From Pseudomonas syringae (GTDB lineage: Bacteria; Pseudomonadota; Gammaproteobacteria; Pseudomonadales; Pseudomonadaceae): a DNA stretch of 64,000 nt. The notes below the pieces were generated by a model. The model saw nothing but the letters and a program-made list of their open reading frames with translations, searched no databases and was not told where the DNA came from. Position 1 is the stretch's first letter. Each line of letters opens with the position of its first letter. The position numbers and the translations under genes are program-made. Below, piece after piece: positions 8,504 through 21,100 of the stretch. The DNA lies in NCBI RefSeq assembly GCF_021606685.1, contig NZ_WKCB01000001.1:1-64000 (forward strand), read 5' to 3'.

Positions 8504-10936
8504 ATGCCAGTAAGACTCGGTCTCAGCCCGCTGAGCAAAGCGCTATTCATGCGCCGGGCCCTGTACGTCAACTGGACGCCCTGCGCGCTGGCCCTGGCGG
8601 TTTCGCTGCCCGTCGCCGGTTACGTACAGGCCCAGGAGATCGAGATCAATATTCCTGCACAGCCATTGGGGACGGCGTTGCAGGAATTTGGCCGGCAAAC
8701 CAACCTGCAGGTGCTCTACAGCCCTGCCGATGTGCAAGGCAAAAACAGCACTGCGGTCAAGGGCAAGCTGGAACCGACCCAGGCCATCACGTCCCTGCTC
8801 GCGGGCACAGGCATCAACTACAGCCTGCAAGGCAATACCGTCACCCTCACCGGGGGCGGTTCCGCCGCGCTGGAGCTGGGGGCCACGTCGGTGACCGCCA
8901 ACCAACTGGGCACCGTGACCGAGGGTTCGGGCTCCTATACCCCGGGCACCATCGCCACCGCCACGCGGATGGTGCTGACGCCGCGTGAAACGCCGCAGTC
9001 GATCAGTGTCATCACGCGCCAGCACATGGACGATTTTGCGCTCACCTCCATCGATGATGTGATGCGCCACACGCCTGGCATCACCGTGTCGAGGCTCGAC
9101 AGCGAGCGGACCGAATACTTCGCGCGCGGGTTCTCCATCGAGAACTTCCAGTACGACGGCATCCCTACCCTGCGTAACGCCGCGTATTCGTCGGGCCAGA
9201 CGCTCACGAACATGGCGATCTATGACCGCGTAGAGGTGCTCAAAGGTGCCAACGGCTTGCTGGCAGGCGCCGGCGCCCCTGGGGCGACGCTCAACCTGAT
9301 CCGCAAAAAACCCACCAAGGACTTCAAGGCCAGCCTTGAGGTGGGGGCCGGCAGCTGGGATAACTACCGCTCGCAACTGGATGTCAGCGGCCCGCTGACG
9401 GACAGCGGCAACGTACGCGGTCGCGCGGTCGTCGCGTACCAGGACCAGCACTCGTTCATCGACCGTTACGAGCGCAAGACCAACGTGTATTTCGGCACGC
9501 TGGAAGCCGACCTCAGCGACGATACCCTGCTGACCGTAGGTTTCGATTACCAGAACAGCGACCCGTCCGGCTCGGGCTGGGCAGGTAGCCGTCCGTTGTT
9601 TGACCGCAACGGCAACCGCATCAGCGTAAAACGCTCGTTCAACAACGGCGCCAAGTGGAGCAGTTGGGAGCAATTCACCCAAAGCGCCTTCGCCACGCTG
9701 GAGCACCAGCTGGCCAACGGCTGGGTGGTCAAGGGCCAATACACCCACCAATTCAGTGGGTATGACGCCCCACTCGGCGCCATCCAGCTCGGCCCATTCC
9801 CGGCGACCGGCTTGTCGACGGTCTACGCGAACAAACTCAAGGGCGATACCCGCGCCGATTCCGGTGATATCTACGCCAGCGGCCCGTTCAGCCTGGGCGG
9901 CCGCGAACACGAGCTGGTGGTCGGCGCCTCGGCGTCGAACTCCCACTGGCAAGGCAAGAACTGGGAAGCGCCGATCCACGCCAATGGCCGTATCGTCGAC
10001 TTCTGGAACTTCGACGGCAATTTCCCGGAGCCGGACTGGGGCAACGTCACCAGCGAGTTCGATGAAACCACGCGGCAAACTGCAGGCTACGCGACCGCAC
10101 GCTTCAACCTCACGGATGACTTGAACCTCTTTCTCGGTAGCCGCGTGGCCAACTATTGGCTGACGGGCGACAGCAACACCACCGAAACCGGAAAGTTGAT
10201 TCCCTACGTCGGTGTCACGTACGACCTCAACGAAAACTTCACCGCCTACGCCAACTACACCGAAATCTTCTACCCGCAGACAGCCCGCGACCGTAACAAC
10301 AAGGTGCTCGAACCGGATGAAGGCAAGAACTACGAACTGGGCGTAAAGGGCGAGTTCTTCAACGGTGGGCTGAACACCAGCCTGGCCTACTTCGAAGTGC
10401 ATGAATCCAACCGTGCGGAATCCGACGCGGAGTACAACGCCAACCCGACCAACCCGGCGATGCTCACCGAAGCGTCCAAGGGCATCAAAGCCAAGACCAA
10501 GGGCTTCGAGGCCGAGTTGTCCGGCGAGCTGGCACCCGGCTGGCAAGCCCAGGCCGGATATACCCACAAGGTCATCCGCGACGAGCATGGCGATAAAGCC
10601 TCGACCCTGGAACCCGAGGACCAGGTCAGCTTCTTCACCTCGTACAAGCTCAGCGGGCCGCTGGACCGCTTGACCCTCGGCGGCGGTGCGCGCTGGCAGG
10701 GCAAAACCTGGCGCACGGTCTACAACAGCGGGAAATTCCAATCCGAAGACATTCACCAGGAAGCCTACTGGGTGGTCGACGCCATGGCCAAATACCAGTT
10801 CACCGACCATGTCTCCGCGACCCTTAACGTCAACAACGTATTCGACAAGTACTACCTCACCAACATCGGCTTCTTCAACACCGGCTACTACGGTGACCCG
10901 CGCAACGTCATGCTGACCACACGCGTGGACTTCTGA
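8504..10936 (+). CDS. fpvA: FpvA, TonB-dependent ferripyoverdine receptor
   Basis: 810 residues. A signal peptide (about 1-44, ending YVQAQ) is followed by an N-terminal STN/signalling domain (about 48-120, INIPAQPLGTALQEFGRQ), a plug domain (about 165-270), and a 22-strand beta barrel ending in phenylalanine (RVDF). Length is close to P. aeruginosa FpvA. The signalling domain implies surface signalling through an FpvR-type anti-sigma factor to PvdS/FpvI sigma factors, none of which are in the window. Position next to the synthetases fits co-inheritance of receptor and cognate siderophore. A ribosome-binding site (AGAAGAGA) precedes the start. Confidence 0.93.
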   Translation: MPVRLGLSPLSKALFMRRALYVNWTPCALALAVSLPVAGYVQAQEIEINIPAQPLGTALQEFGRQTNLQVLYSPADVQGKNSTAVKGKLEPTQAITSLLAGTGINYSLQGNTVTLTGGGSAALELGATSVTANQLGTVTEGSGSYTPGTIATATRMVLTPRETPQSISVITRQHMDDFALTSIDDVMRHTPGITVSRLDSERTEYFARGFSIENFQYDGIPTLRNAAYSSGQTLTNMAIYDRVEVLKGANGLLAGAGAPGATLNLIRKKPTKDFKASLEVGAGSWDNYRSQLDVSGPLTDSGNVRGRAVVAYQDQHSFIDRYERKTNVYFGTLEADLSDDTLLTVGFDYQNSDPSGSGWAGSRPLFDRNGNRISVKRSFNNGAKWSSWEQFTQSAFATLEHQLANGWVVKGQYTHQFSGYDAPLGAIQLGPFPATGLSTVYANKLKGDTRADSGDIYASGPFSLGGREHELVVGASASNSHWQGKNWEAPIHANGRIVDFWNFDGNFPEPDWGNVTSEFDETTRQTAGYATARFNLTDDLNLFLGSRVANYWLTGDSNTTETGKLIPYVGVTYDLNENFTAYANYTEIFYPQTARDRNNKVLEPDEGKNYELGVKGEFFNGGLNTSLAYFEVHESNRAESDAEYNANPTNPAMLTEASKGIKAKTKGFEAELSGELAPGWQAQAGYTHKVIRDEHGDKASTLEPEDQVSFFTSYKLSGPLDRLTLGGGARWQGKTWRTVYNSGKFQSEDIHQEAYWVVDAMAKYQFTDHVSATLNVNNVFDKYYLTNIGFFNTGYYGDPRNVMLTTRVDF

Positions 10937-10951
10937 CCCGGCCAACACAGC

Positions 10952-10978
10952 CCCCCGCCCTCCGGCGGGGGTTTTGTT
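10952..10978 (+). terminator. Rho-independent terminator after fpvA
   Basis: Perfect 8-base-pair stem CCCCCGCC / GGCGGGGG with a 4-base loop, followed by TTTTGTTT. It lies 15 bases after the fpvA stop. Confidence 0.9.
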
Positions 10979-11008
10979 TGAGCGCGCATAACACGGGCTG
11001 CACGCGAC

Positions 11009-11035
11009 AAAAAACACCGGCGCAAGGCCGGTGTT
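11009..11035 (-). terminator. Rho-independent terminator of the pvdI-pvdJ-pvdD operon
   Basis: On the minus strand AACACCGGC / GCCGGTGTT form a 9-base-pair stem with a 5-base loop, followed by a run of T. It lies about 22 bases after the pvdD stop. Confidence 0.9.
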
Positions 11036-11057
11036 CAAGGTTAAAACGCTCGCCAGG

Positions 11058-14000
11058 CTAGCGTCTGGCCCCCTGCAGTGCGCAGACGAACGAGGCGACG
11101 AACTCAGGGTTGTCGACGATTCGATCGTGGGTCGTGTCGATCACCACCGATGCCTCGACCCCATGTCCAATGCCCTCTTCCAGCGCCGTGCGAATCACCT
11201 GGCGAACCGTCTCAGGCTTGCTTTGCGCTGCCCACCAACAGCTCACCGGCGCGTCAATGCGCACATAGTCGGCGTCCTTCAAACGCTCATCCAGCGTGAG
11301 TTTCAACGCCCACGACACCTCCAGCTCGCCACCCTGTTGCAACTCGTCGCGCAGGCTGGCAAAGGTTTCGCCCAGGGCCGAATCGGCCCATTCACATAGC
11401 GCCGGCCAGTGTTGATCCGCCGCGACGGCGGAGTGTTGAATGTCCTGCCAGGCATGGGTAATCGCCTGCGCCGCATCGGGGAACATCACCGTCAGCAGCT
11501 CAACGCGCCGGTCCACAAGCGTTTCGCCTGCGGCCGGCAAGCCGGCAGCCGGTTTGTCTCGATCCCAGAACGCCTTGACGCGCAGCGGTGGCGGCGCGTC
11601 GATGCAGCCCACGAACGCGACCTCGGCGCCGCGCGCCTCCAAATACGCAGCAACCTGCAACGCCAGGTTGCCCCCCAGCGACCAGCCACCCAGGTAATAC
11701 GGCCCCTCAGGCTGCGCCGCCTGGATCTGCCGCGCATAGTCTTCAACCATGGCGTCCCACGTCGGCACCTCGCTCAGCGGGTCGACCAGTGCGCGGCAGA
11801 TGACACCGCGTACCGGCATGTCCATGCGCAGCGCCATCGCAATGGCCTTGTAGCAATGCGCCGAACCGAAACTTGGGTGAAACAGGAACAGCGACGAACC
11901 GCCCTGGCGACCATTCAGATCGACGATCAGCGGATGCCGTTGTTCACCCGGCGTGTCGCCCGCCAGCGCCCTGACGGTTGGGCGCGTCATCAATTGGTTG
12001 ACCGTGAGCGCGAGCCCGCATTGAGCCGCCAGGCGCTCTTTCACCACCAGCAGCAGCAACGAATGCCCGCCCAGCTCGAAGAAGTTATCGTCAAGGCCGA
12101 CCTGCTCGACGCCGAGCACCTGCTGCCAGACCTGTGCAACCTGCTGTTCCAGCGCGGTCTGCGGCGGTGCAAAGTCGCGCTGCCGGGTGGCGGCATCCGG
12201 GCGCGGCAGTGCCTTGCGCTCCAGCTTGCCGTTGGGGCTCAACGGCATGCGCTCCAGCGCCACCCACTGGGCAGGCACCATAAAGGCCGGCAGGTGAATC
12301 GCCAGATGCGCGGCGAGGCTTTCACGCCACTGCGGCCCCGCGTCATCGAGCACCACATACCCGACCAGCTGGGTGCCATCCAGCGCCAGAACCGCCGCTT
12401 CGCGTACCTGTTGATGTTCGAGCAGGCGCGCCTCGATTTCACCCAGCTCGATGCGCAGGCCACGCAGCTTGACTTGATGGTCGATACGCCCGCCGTACTC
12501 GATCACCCCATCCGCCCGATAGCGCGCCAGGTCGCCGGTGCGGTACATCCGCTCCCCGGCCGCGAACGGGCTGGCGACAAAACGCTCGGCCGTCAGCAGC
12601 GGCCGACGGTGATAGCCGCGCGCCAAGCCCTTGCCCGCCAGGTACAGCTCGCCCAACACGCCGATGGGCACCGGCTCCAGGTGATCGTCGAGGATATGGC
12701 ACGCCAGGTTGGCGATAGGTTTGCCGATGGGCACGGCATCCTTGCCTTCGTCGACGCAGGTCCAATGGGTCACGTCGATGGCCGCTTCCGTAGGGCCGTA
12801 GAGGTTGTACAACGCCGCCTGTGGCAGTTTGGCAAACACTTGGTATTGCGCGTCCACGGGCAATGCTTCGCCGCTGCAGATGATCTGCCGCACACTGGCG
12901 CAACGCCCCACCTCGCGGTCTTGCAGGAAGGCCTGCAGCATCGAGGGCACAAAGTGCAACGTCGTGACACTTTCACGCGTGATCAGCGCGACCAGCTTCG
13001 CCGGATCACGGTGATCGCCGGGCGCCGCCATCACCAGGCGCGCACCGCTGAGCAGCGGCCAGAAAAACTCCCACACCGACACATCAAAGCTGAAGGGGGT
13101 CTTCTGCAGCACCGTATCACTGGCACCCAAGGCATAGGCCTGTTGCATCCAGCACAGGCGGTTGGTCAAGGCCGCGTGGCTGTTGCCCGCGCCTTTGGGC
13201 TTGCCGGTCGAGCCAGACGTATAGATCACATAGGCCAGGTTTTCCCCACTGAGGGCGACGTCGGGGTTCGCCTCGCTGTAGGCCTGCAGCCAGGATTCAT
13301 CGCGGTCCAGATCAATGCGCACTACGTGATCGGCGGACGGCAGGTTCAAGTGCGACTGGCTCAACAGCAGGTTGACCGCACTGTCCTCCAGCATGTAGGC
13401 CTGGCGCTCCTGGGGGTAATCCGGGTCCACGGGCACATAGGCGCCCCCGGCCTTGAGCACGGCCAGCAGGGCCACGACCATTTCCACCGAACGCTCCATC
13501 GCCACGCCCACCAATCGGTCCGGGCCGACGCCCTGTGCGATCAGCGCGTGGGCCAGGCGGTTGGCGCGGCGGTTCAGGGCCGCGTAGGTCAATGACGCTG
13601 CGCCGAACGCCAAGGCGGGCTGGTGCGGAGTGCGCTGCGCGTGCGCTTCGAAGGCATGGTGCACGGCCTGCTCAAGGGGGTAGTCGGTAGCCGTGGCATT
13701 CCATTGGTCGACGATCTGCCCACGCTCCTGGGCATCCAGCAGCACCAGCGCGTCGATCGAGGCTTCAGGGGTCGCAAGCAGTGCGCCCAACAGGCGCTGC
13801 CAGTGCCGCGCCATGCGCTCGATGGTGCTCGCCTCGAACAGATCGGTCGCGTAGCCAAATGACGCGGTAATGCCCGACGCATCCTCAGACACATTCAAGC
13901 TGAGGTCGAACTGTGCCGTTCGGCTTTCCCAGTCCAACCCCTCCAGCACCAGGCTCGCGGCTTGCGGTGCGGCGGCGGCGTTACCGGCACCGCGGTTCTG

Positions 14001-15182
14001 ATGGTTGAACATCACCTGGAACAACGGGCTGTAACTCAAGCTGCGCTCAGGGCGAAGCGCTTCAACCAACTGTTCGAAGGGCAGGTCCTGGTGCGCCTGG
14101 GCCTCGAGTACCCGTTGGCGCGCCTGGCGCAACAGACTCAAGCCACTGGTGTGCGCATCCACATCGGCCTTGAGCACCTGGGTATTGACGAAAAAGCCGA
14201 TCAGCCGCTGCGTCTCCACGCGGTTGCGGTTGGCCGTCGGCACACCGACGCGGATGTCCTGCTGGCCGCTGTAGCGATACAACAGAGCCTGGAAGGACGC
14301 CAACAGCAGCATGAAACTGGTCGCCCCCTCGCGCTGGGCCAGCGCCTTGATGCCCGCAGCCAGGTGGCTATCCAGCGTCAGGTCGAGGGATGCGCCGCGA
14401 AAGCTCTGTACAGCGGGGCGCGGCCGGTCCAGCGGCAGTTCCAGCACCGGTTGGTCACCGCCGAGCAGGTCGCGCCAGTAGGCCAATTGGCGCTCTCTTT
14501 CACCAGCCTCCATCCAGCTGCGTTGCCACAGGGCGTAGTCCGCGTACTGGATCGGCAAGGCCGGCAACTCCAGCTCACGGCCCTGGCTGAAGGCGGTATA
14601 GGCCTGCACCACTTCCTCCACCAGGACTTGCATCGAAGCGCCGTCAGAGATGATGTGGTGCTGCACCAGCACCAGCACGTGGTCCTGCTCTGCCAGGCGC
14701 AACAGGCTGATGCGCAGCAGCGGGCCTTGCTCCAGGTTGAAGGGCTGCGCAATCTCCTGTTCGACGCGGGCTTGCAGCTGGCTTTCAGCAAGGGGCTGCG
14801 GCGCCAGCACCACCGGGTAGGCGGGCAGTATCTCCTGCTGCGTGCCCTCGCCGACCCGCCGCAAGCGCGTGCGCAAGCTCTCGTGCCGCGCGATCAGGTG
14901 CTCGAAGCTCGCCTGCAGCGCTGCGACATCCAGGTGGCCCTTGAGGCGCAGGGCGCTGGGAATATGATAAGCGGCGCTGTGCGGGTCGAGCTGCCAGAGA
15001 AACCACTGACGTTCCTGGGCATACGACAACGGCAGGGCCGTGGCCTCAAGCCGCACCTCGGGGATCGGCAGGTTCGCCGGCGAAACGCCCTCCTGCAGCA
15101 TCCGCTGCAGATAGACTTTGCGCTGTTCGAGCGGCAGTCCGATAAAGCGCTTCATGATTTTGCGGGCCATCTGGCTGTCCAT
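11058..15182 (-). CDS. pvdD: PvdD-type terminal peptide synthetase: C-A(Ser)-T-TE
   Basis: 1374 residues, one module plus thioesterase. Condensation domain about 45-480 (HHIISDG, type accepting an L-residue), adenylation about 510-1005 (A3 motif [14 protein letters not shown] near 655), carrier domain with FELGGHSLL near 1035, thioesterase about 1090-1370 with GWSLGG near 1168 and a C-terminal histidine in [11 protein letters not shown]. The specificity pocket, aligned by hand to GrsA, reads D-V-W-H-I-S-L-I-D-K, a standard serine code. It therefore adds the last residue, serine, and the thioesterase releases the peptide. The start ATG overlaps the pvdJ stop by one base (TAATG), so translation is likely coupled. 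Gene name follows position and final-module role. Confidence 0.9.
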   Translation of the reverse strand: MDSQMARKIMKRFIGLPLEQRKVYLQRMLQEGVSPANLPIPEVRLEATALPLSYAQERQWFLWQLDPHSAAYHIPSALRLKGHLDVAALQASFEHLIARHESLRTRLRRVGEGTQQEILPAYPVVLAPQPLAESQLQARVEQEIAQPFNLEQGPLLRISLLRLAEQDHVLVLVQHHIISDGASMQVLVEEVVQAYTAFSQGRELELPALPIQYADYALWQRSWMEAGERERQLAYWRDLLGGDQPVLELPLDRPRPAVQSFRGASLDLTLDSHLAAGIKALAQREGATSFMLLLASFQALLYRYSGQQDIRVGVPTANRNRVETQRLIGFFVNTQVLKADVDAHTSGLSLLRQARQRVLEAQAHQDLPFEQLVEALRPERSLSYSPLFQVMFNHQNRGAGNAAAAPQAASLVLEGLDWESRTAQFDLSLNVSEDASGITASFGYATDLFEASTIERMARHWQRLLGALLATPEASIDALVLLDAQERGQIVDQWNATATDYPLEQAVHHAFEAHAQRTPHQPALAFGAASLTYAALNRRANRLAHALIAQGVGPDRLVGVAMERSVEMVVALLAVLKAGGAYVPVDPDYPQERQAYMLEDSAVNLLLSQSHLNLPSADHVVRIDLDRDESWLQAYSEANPDVALSGENLAYVIYTSGSTGKPKGAGNSHAALTNRLCWMQQAYALGASDTVLQKTPFSFDVSVWEFFWPLLSGARLVMAAPGDHRDPAKLVALITRESVTTLHFVPSMLQAFLQDREVGRCASVRQIICSGEALPVDAQYQVFAKLPQAALYNLYGPTEAAIDVTHWTCVDEGKDAVPIGKPIANLACHILDDHLEPVPIGVLGELYLAGKGLARGYHRRPLLTAERFVASPFAAGERMYRTGDLARYRADGVIEYGGRIDHQVKLRGLRIELGEIEARLLEHQQVREAAVLALDGTQLVGYVVLDDAGPQWRESLAAHLAIHLPAFMVPAQWVALERMPLSPNGKLERKALPRPDAATRQRDFAPPQTALEQQVAQVWQQVLGVEQVGLDDNFFELGGHSLLLLVVKERLAAQCGLALTVNQLMTRPTVRALAGDTPGEQRHPLIVDLNGRQGGSSLFLFHPSFGSAHCYKAIAMALRMDMPVRGVICRALVDPLSEVPTWDAMVEDYARQIQAAQPEGPYYLGGWSLGGNLALQVAAYLEARGAEVAFVGCIDAPPPLRVKAFWDRDKPAAGLPAAGETLVDRRVELLTVMFPDAAQAITHAWQDIQHSAVAADQHWPALCEWADSALGETFASLRDELQQGGELEVSWALKLTLDERLKDADYVRIDAPVSCWWAAQSKPETVRQVIRTALEEGIGHGVEASVVIDTTHDRIVDNPEFVASFVCALQGARR

Positions 15183-18100
15183 TACACCTCCTCCATTTCG
15201 TCGAGGAGCGAATCCAGGAACGACAGTTTCTCTGAGCTCACACCGCTGCCCTGCCCTTGCAGATGGTCGGCCAGTTGCTTGAGCTGGGCATGCTGGAACA
15301 GCTCATGCACGCTGATCTTCACGCCCAGTTCCAACTGAATGCGCGACATCACATTGATCACCAACAGCGAATGGCCGCCCAGCTCGAAGAAGTTGTCATT
15401 CAAGCCCACGCGTTCGACGTCCAGCACGTCGGCCCAGATGGCCGCCAGCTGCTGCTCGAGGTCGCTGTGAGGCGCCACGTATTCACCGTGCGAGAGCTGA
15501 TCGCCCGGCTCCGGCAATGCCTTGCGATCCAACTTGCCACTCGGGCTCAACGGCATGTGCGACAGCCGTACGAAGTGCTTGGGCACCATGTAGTCCGGCA
15601 GTTGCGCCTGCAACGCAGCGCGCAGTGCCTGGCCATGCTCGACCTCGTCCGGTGCCGACGGCTGGGCCACGTAGTAGCCGACCAACTGGCCGCCGCCGCT
15701 GCCCTGGCGCAGAATCACCTGCGCCTGGGCCACCTCGGCCTGGAGCAGCAACAACGCGCAGATTTCCTCCAGCTCCACGCGGAAGCCGCGAATCTTGATC
15801 TGTTGATCGAGGCGCCCCAGGTACTCCAGCGCGCCGTCATCCGCCCAACGCACACGGTCGCCGGTGCGGTACAAACGCGCGCCGGCGCCGCCGAACGGGT
15901 CTGCGACAAAGCGCTCGGCCGACAACCCGGGACGCCCCAGATAACCGCGCGCCAGGCCTTCACCGCCCACGCACAGCTCACCGGCAATGCCCGCCGGTAC
16001 CGGGTTCAGATCGCCGTCCAACACCCGGCAGATCACATTGCCCAACGGCCGACCGATCGGCGAACGCGCACCGTCTTCCAGGGAGCACGGCCACCAGGTC
16101 GCATTGATCGTCGTTTCCGTCGGCCCGTAACGGTTGTGCAGCACCACGCCGGGGAGGATCCGCAGGATCTGGTCGCGCAACTCGGCGGTCAAGGCTTCGC
16201 CGCCGGAGAACAACCTGCGCACGCTGCTGCACTGGGCAACGCCCAGGGTGTCCATGAACAATTGCAGCAACGAGGGGACGAAGTGCAGCGTGGTCACGCC
16301 GTGCGCCTGGATCAACTCCATCAGGCGCACCGGGTCGCGGTGTTCTCCCGGCGCAGCGATGACCAGGCGGCTGCCGCTGATCAAGGGCCAGAAGCACTCC
16401 CACACCGACACGTCAAAACTCATCGGGGCCTTTTGCAGCAGCACATCGTCGGCCTGCAAGCGGTAGGTGTCCTGCATCCACGCCAGGCGTTGCGCCAGCG
16501 CTGCATGCGTCACCCCTACGCCTTTGGGGTTGCCCGTGGTACCTGAGGTGTAAATCACATACATCAGGTTCTGGCCGCTCACGGCCACCTGCGGATCAGT
16601 CTCGTCGACGCCATTCAACCAGGCTTGATCACCCTCCAGGCTCAGGCACTGCACACCCTCGGCCAGCGGCAGGTTCAGGTCCGACTGGGTCAGCAGCCAT
16701 TGCACGCCACTGTCCTTGAGCATGTAGGCCAGGCGCTCCTGCGGGTAGTCCGCGTCGAGCGGGACATACGCGCCGCCGGCCTTGAGAATGGCGAGCAGCG
16801 CGGCCAGCATGTCGAAGGAGCGTTCCAACGCGATGCCCACCAGCGAGTCCGGGCCAACGCCTTGCTGTATCAAGCCGTGCGCCAGGCGGTTAGCTCGCTG
16901 GTTCAAGGCCGCGTAGCTCCATTGGTGTTCGCCAAAGATCACTGCGGTTGCCTGTGGTGTGCGGCGCACCTGTTGTTCGAACTGCTGCTGCACAAGCCCG
17001 CCAGGGCCCGAACTGACCACGCCATTGCCCTGCGCCATCAGCGCCAGTTGCTCGGGTGCGGTCAAGAGCGTCAATTGCCCCAGCACGGCCTGCGGCTTGG
17101 CCACCAGCTCCGTCAGCAGGTGCAGCAAGTGCTGGCTGAGGCGCATCACCGTCGGCGCATCCACCGCACCGAGGTCATAGGTGTAATGCAGGCTCAGGGT
17201 TTCACCGACGCCGACAGCAATCGACAACGGGTAGTGCGTCTGCTCACGGCTGTGCACAGGGCCGAAGCGCACGCCCAGTGGGGCGCCCTGCTCCAGCACC
17301 TCTGATACCGGGTAGTTCTCGAACACCAGAATGGTGTCGAACAAGGCGTCACCGCCCAGCCCAGCCAGGCGCTGCAGCTCGAACAACGGCGTGTGCTCGT
17401 GCTCGCGCAGCGCCACGTTCTGTTGCTGGATCTGCTGCAGCCAGTGCGCCACCGGCATGTCCGGCCGAGGCGAGGCCACCACCGGCAAGGTATTGATGAA
17501 CAACCCGACTTGCTGCTCCACACCCCGCAGCTCGGCGGGACGCCCCGATACCGTGGCGCCGAACGCCACGGTGTCCTGCCCGGTGTAGCGTTGCAACAGC
17601 AGTAACCAGGCGGATTGCACCAGGGTGTTGAGGGTGATTTTCTGGGACTGGGCAAACGCCTTGAGCCTGGCCATTTGCGCGGCATCCAACTCCAGCGCGT
17701 ACTCACCCAAGCCCGCTGCATCCTGATCCTTGTTGCGCGGCAGCGCCTGGAACAAGCGTGTCGGCTCTTCCAGCGTGGCCAGCTGTTTGGTCCAGAACGC
17801 ATCACGCAGGGTTTTGTCCTGGGCTTGCAACCAGGCGATAAAGTCCCGGTAGCGCGAAACCTGGGCCTGCGGCGCATGGCCGGCGTAACGCTCGAGTACT
17901 TCGCCGAGCAATTGGGAGCTGCTCCAGCCGTCCATCAGAATATGGTGGCTGGTGTAGATCAGATGGCAACGCTGTGGGCCGGTGTGGACCAGCGCGATAC
18001 GGATCAGCGGCGGCTGCTCCAGATCAAAACCCTGTAGGCGTTGCGAGTCGGCCAGACGGTCCAGCCGCTGCGCAAACCCTTCGCCCTCAAGGCACTCGGT

Positions 18101-21100
18101 TTCAATGAACGGCAACTGGGCATGGCGATGCACCACTTGCAGCGGGTGCTCGAGGCTGCCATGCAGGATGAAACCGGTGCGCAGAATGTCGTGGTTATCC
18201 AGGGCTGCCTGCCAGGCATCGCGGAATCGCGGAACGTCCAGGCCTTCCACATCCACGCGCATCTGGTTCACGTAATCCCCCGCCTGCGGCTCATACAGGG
18301 CGTGAAACAGCATGCCTTGCTGCAGGGGCGCCAACGGGTAGACATCCTCCACGGCGGCCAGCGCGAACTGGTCCAATTGGGCCTGGTTGAGCGCGGCCAA
18401 TGGGAAGTCCGACGGCGTTACCCCCTGATGGGGCGACACACAGCAATGCTCGATCAGTTGCTTGAGTTCCTGCGCATACGCGTCCGCCAGACGCTGCACC
18501 GTGGCCTCGCTGAACATCTCGCGGCTGAAGCTCCAGCTCAGGGTCAGCTCACCGCCAAACACTTGGCCGTTGATCTCCAGCCAGTTACCCAACAACGCCT
18601 GTGCGCTTTGCTCAGGCCCGGCCTCCTCGCCCGTCGGGGTAAAGAAGGCCGCCGCGGCGTCTTCCTCGAAGGTGCCGTCGAACTGGCCCAGGTAATTGAA
18701 GGTGATCCGCGGTTGCGCCAGCCCACCCAATACCTGTTGCGCGTGCTCATCGCCCAAGTAACGCAGGGCGCCGAAACCGATGCCCTTGTCCGGCACCGCG
18801 CGCAACTGCTCCTTGATGCCCTTGATCGAATCCGCCAGGCTCACTGCCGGCGTCAACGCCAGCGGGTACATGCTGGTGAACCAGCCGACCGTGCGGGTCA
18901 GGTCCACCTCGTCGAACAGGTCTTCGCGACCATGGCCTTCCAGCTTGACCAGCAGCGAGTCAGCGCCGGTCCAGCGCGTAATCACGCGGGACAAGGCGGT
19001 CAGCAGCAGGTCGTTGATCTGTGTGCGATAGGCCGCCGGTGCCTCCTGCAGCAGACGACGGGTAAAGGCCTGATCAAGGTGGGTGTTCACCGAAATGGCC
19101 AACGAATTGTGCAACCCGCCTTCAGGGTTATCACACGGCAAATCGGCATCGGCACCTTGCAACTGCGCCTGCCAGAAGCGCAGTTCTTCCTGCAAGGCCG
19201 GGCTCTGTGCGTGGGCCTGCAAGCGCTTCGCCCAGGCCTGGGTCGAGCTGGTCTTGGCCGGTAATACAAGCGGCTGACCGCGCTCAAGCTGGGTGTAGGC
19301 GGTTTGCAGGTCTTCCAACAGAATCCGCCAGGACACGCCGTCAACGACCAGGTGATGGATCACCAGCAACAAACGTTGAGAGCCGTCCGCCAATTCGACC
19401 AGCACCGCACGCAGCAGCGGCCCGTCCGCCAGGTCCAGGCTGCGCTGTGCTTGCAGGCCAAGCGGTTCAAGCGCTTCGATCGTCTCCAGAGAACGCTCCC
19501 AGAGCAGATCGGCGTGGGCTTCAACCCCGCGATACTGCGCCTGCCAGCCGCCCGAGGGCTGGCTGAAGCTCAAGCGCAAGGCGTCGTGATGCTCGATCAA
19601 CGCCAGCAAGGCGGCGCTCAGTGTAGCGCCGTCCAGACGAACGCCGGGACGCAGTACGACGGATTGGTTCCAGTGGTGCCGCTCGGCAATGTCCTCCTGG
19701 AAAAAATACTGGTGAATCGGCAACAGCAGGGCTTCGCCGCTGACCAGGCCCTGATCGATGACCAGCCCTTCCCCACCGGTTTGCGCGACCGCGGCCAGGC
19801 TCTGCACCGTCTGGTGCTGGAACAGATCCTTGGGCGTGAAGCGAATACCCGCCTGGCGTGCACGGCTGACCACCTGGATCGAGATGATCGAGTCGCCGCC
19901 CAGCTCAAAGAAGTTGTCGTTCAAGCCCACACGTGGCAAGCGCAGCACATCGGCCCACAGGCCTGCGATCTTCTGCTCCAGCTCGCTCTGCGGCGCCACG
20001 TAGGTTTGCTGCATGAGGCTCGCATCCGGCTGCGGCAGGCCCTTGCGATCAAGCTTGCCGTTGGGGGTCAGCGGCATCTGCGCCAGGAACATGAAGTGCG
20101 CGGGCACCATGTAGTCCGGCAGGCGGGCCTTGAGGGCGCGGCGCAAGGCTTCACGGAACTCGACGTCGTTGATCTGAGTGGACGCCGGCACCACATAGGC
20201 GACCAGTTGCTTGCCACTCGGGCCGTCCTGCGCGACCACCACGGTTTCGCCGACGCTGTCCTGCTCGCGCAGGCGCGCTTCGATTTCACCCAGCTCGATG
20301 CGGAAACCGCGGATCTTCACTTGGTGGTCGACACGACCGAGGTAGTCCACCACGCCATCCGCACGGCCACGGGTCAGGTCGCCGCTGCGATACACGCGGC
20401 TGCCAGGCTTGCCGAACGGGTCCGGCACGAAGCGCTCGGCGGTCAGTGCCGGGCGCTCCAGGTAACCCCGCGCTACGCCCTCGCCGCCCAGGTACAACTC
20501 ACCGGCCACGCCAATCGGTTGCAGGTTCAGCTGCGCATCCAGCACATAGCCGCTGCGGTTGCCCAGCAAGGTGCCGATGGGGGCGTAGACGGCGCCGCAA
20601 GGGTCGCCACGGCGGGCCTTCCACAGCAGTGGCGTGACCACGGTTTCGGTCGGGCCATAACCGTTGAACAGGTAGGTCGGTTTCAGCGCGCGCCAGGCCA
20701 GGTCATAGCTGGCTTGCGCAACCGCGTCGCCACCAAAGCAGTACACGCGCACCGCCGGCGGGTTACCGTCGCGCTCGGCATGCTCGGCCAACTGCTGCAG
20801 GTACACCGGCGGGAACACCGCCATCGTCACGTTGTGGCGATGCATCTGCGCGTAGGTGTACTCGGGCAGCCACAGGCTGTCGTCGCGGATCAGCACGCTG
20901 GCGCCGTTGATCAGCGGGTGCATCCAGCCTTCGTGGGAGCCGTCGAAGGCGAATGACATGAAGTGCAACTCGCAGTCGCTCGGGGACGTCTCGTAGCGTT
21001 CGCCGGTGGCGATGATGTGCGCCACCAAAGGCCCATGGGACACCGCGACGCCCTTGGGCATGCCGGTGGAGCCGGAGGTGTAGATCACGTAGGCGAGGTT

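Noticed and set aside
8543..11038. Long minus-strand open frame of 831 codons opposite fpvA
   Set aside because: It lies opposite a clear receptor gene and its composition is an antisense shadow of GC-rich codons.
11409..13595. Long plus-strand open frame of 728 codons opposite pvdD
   Set aside because: Antisense shadow of a well-supported synthetase; no domain signature.
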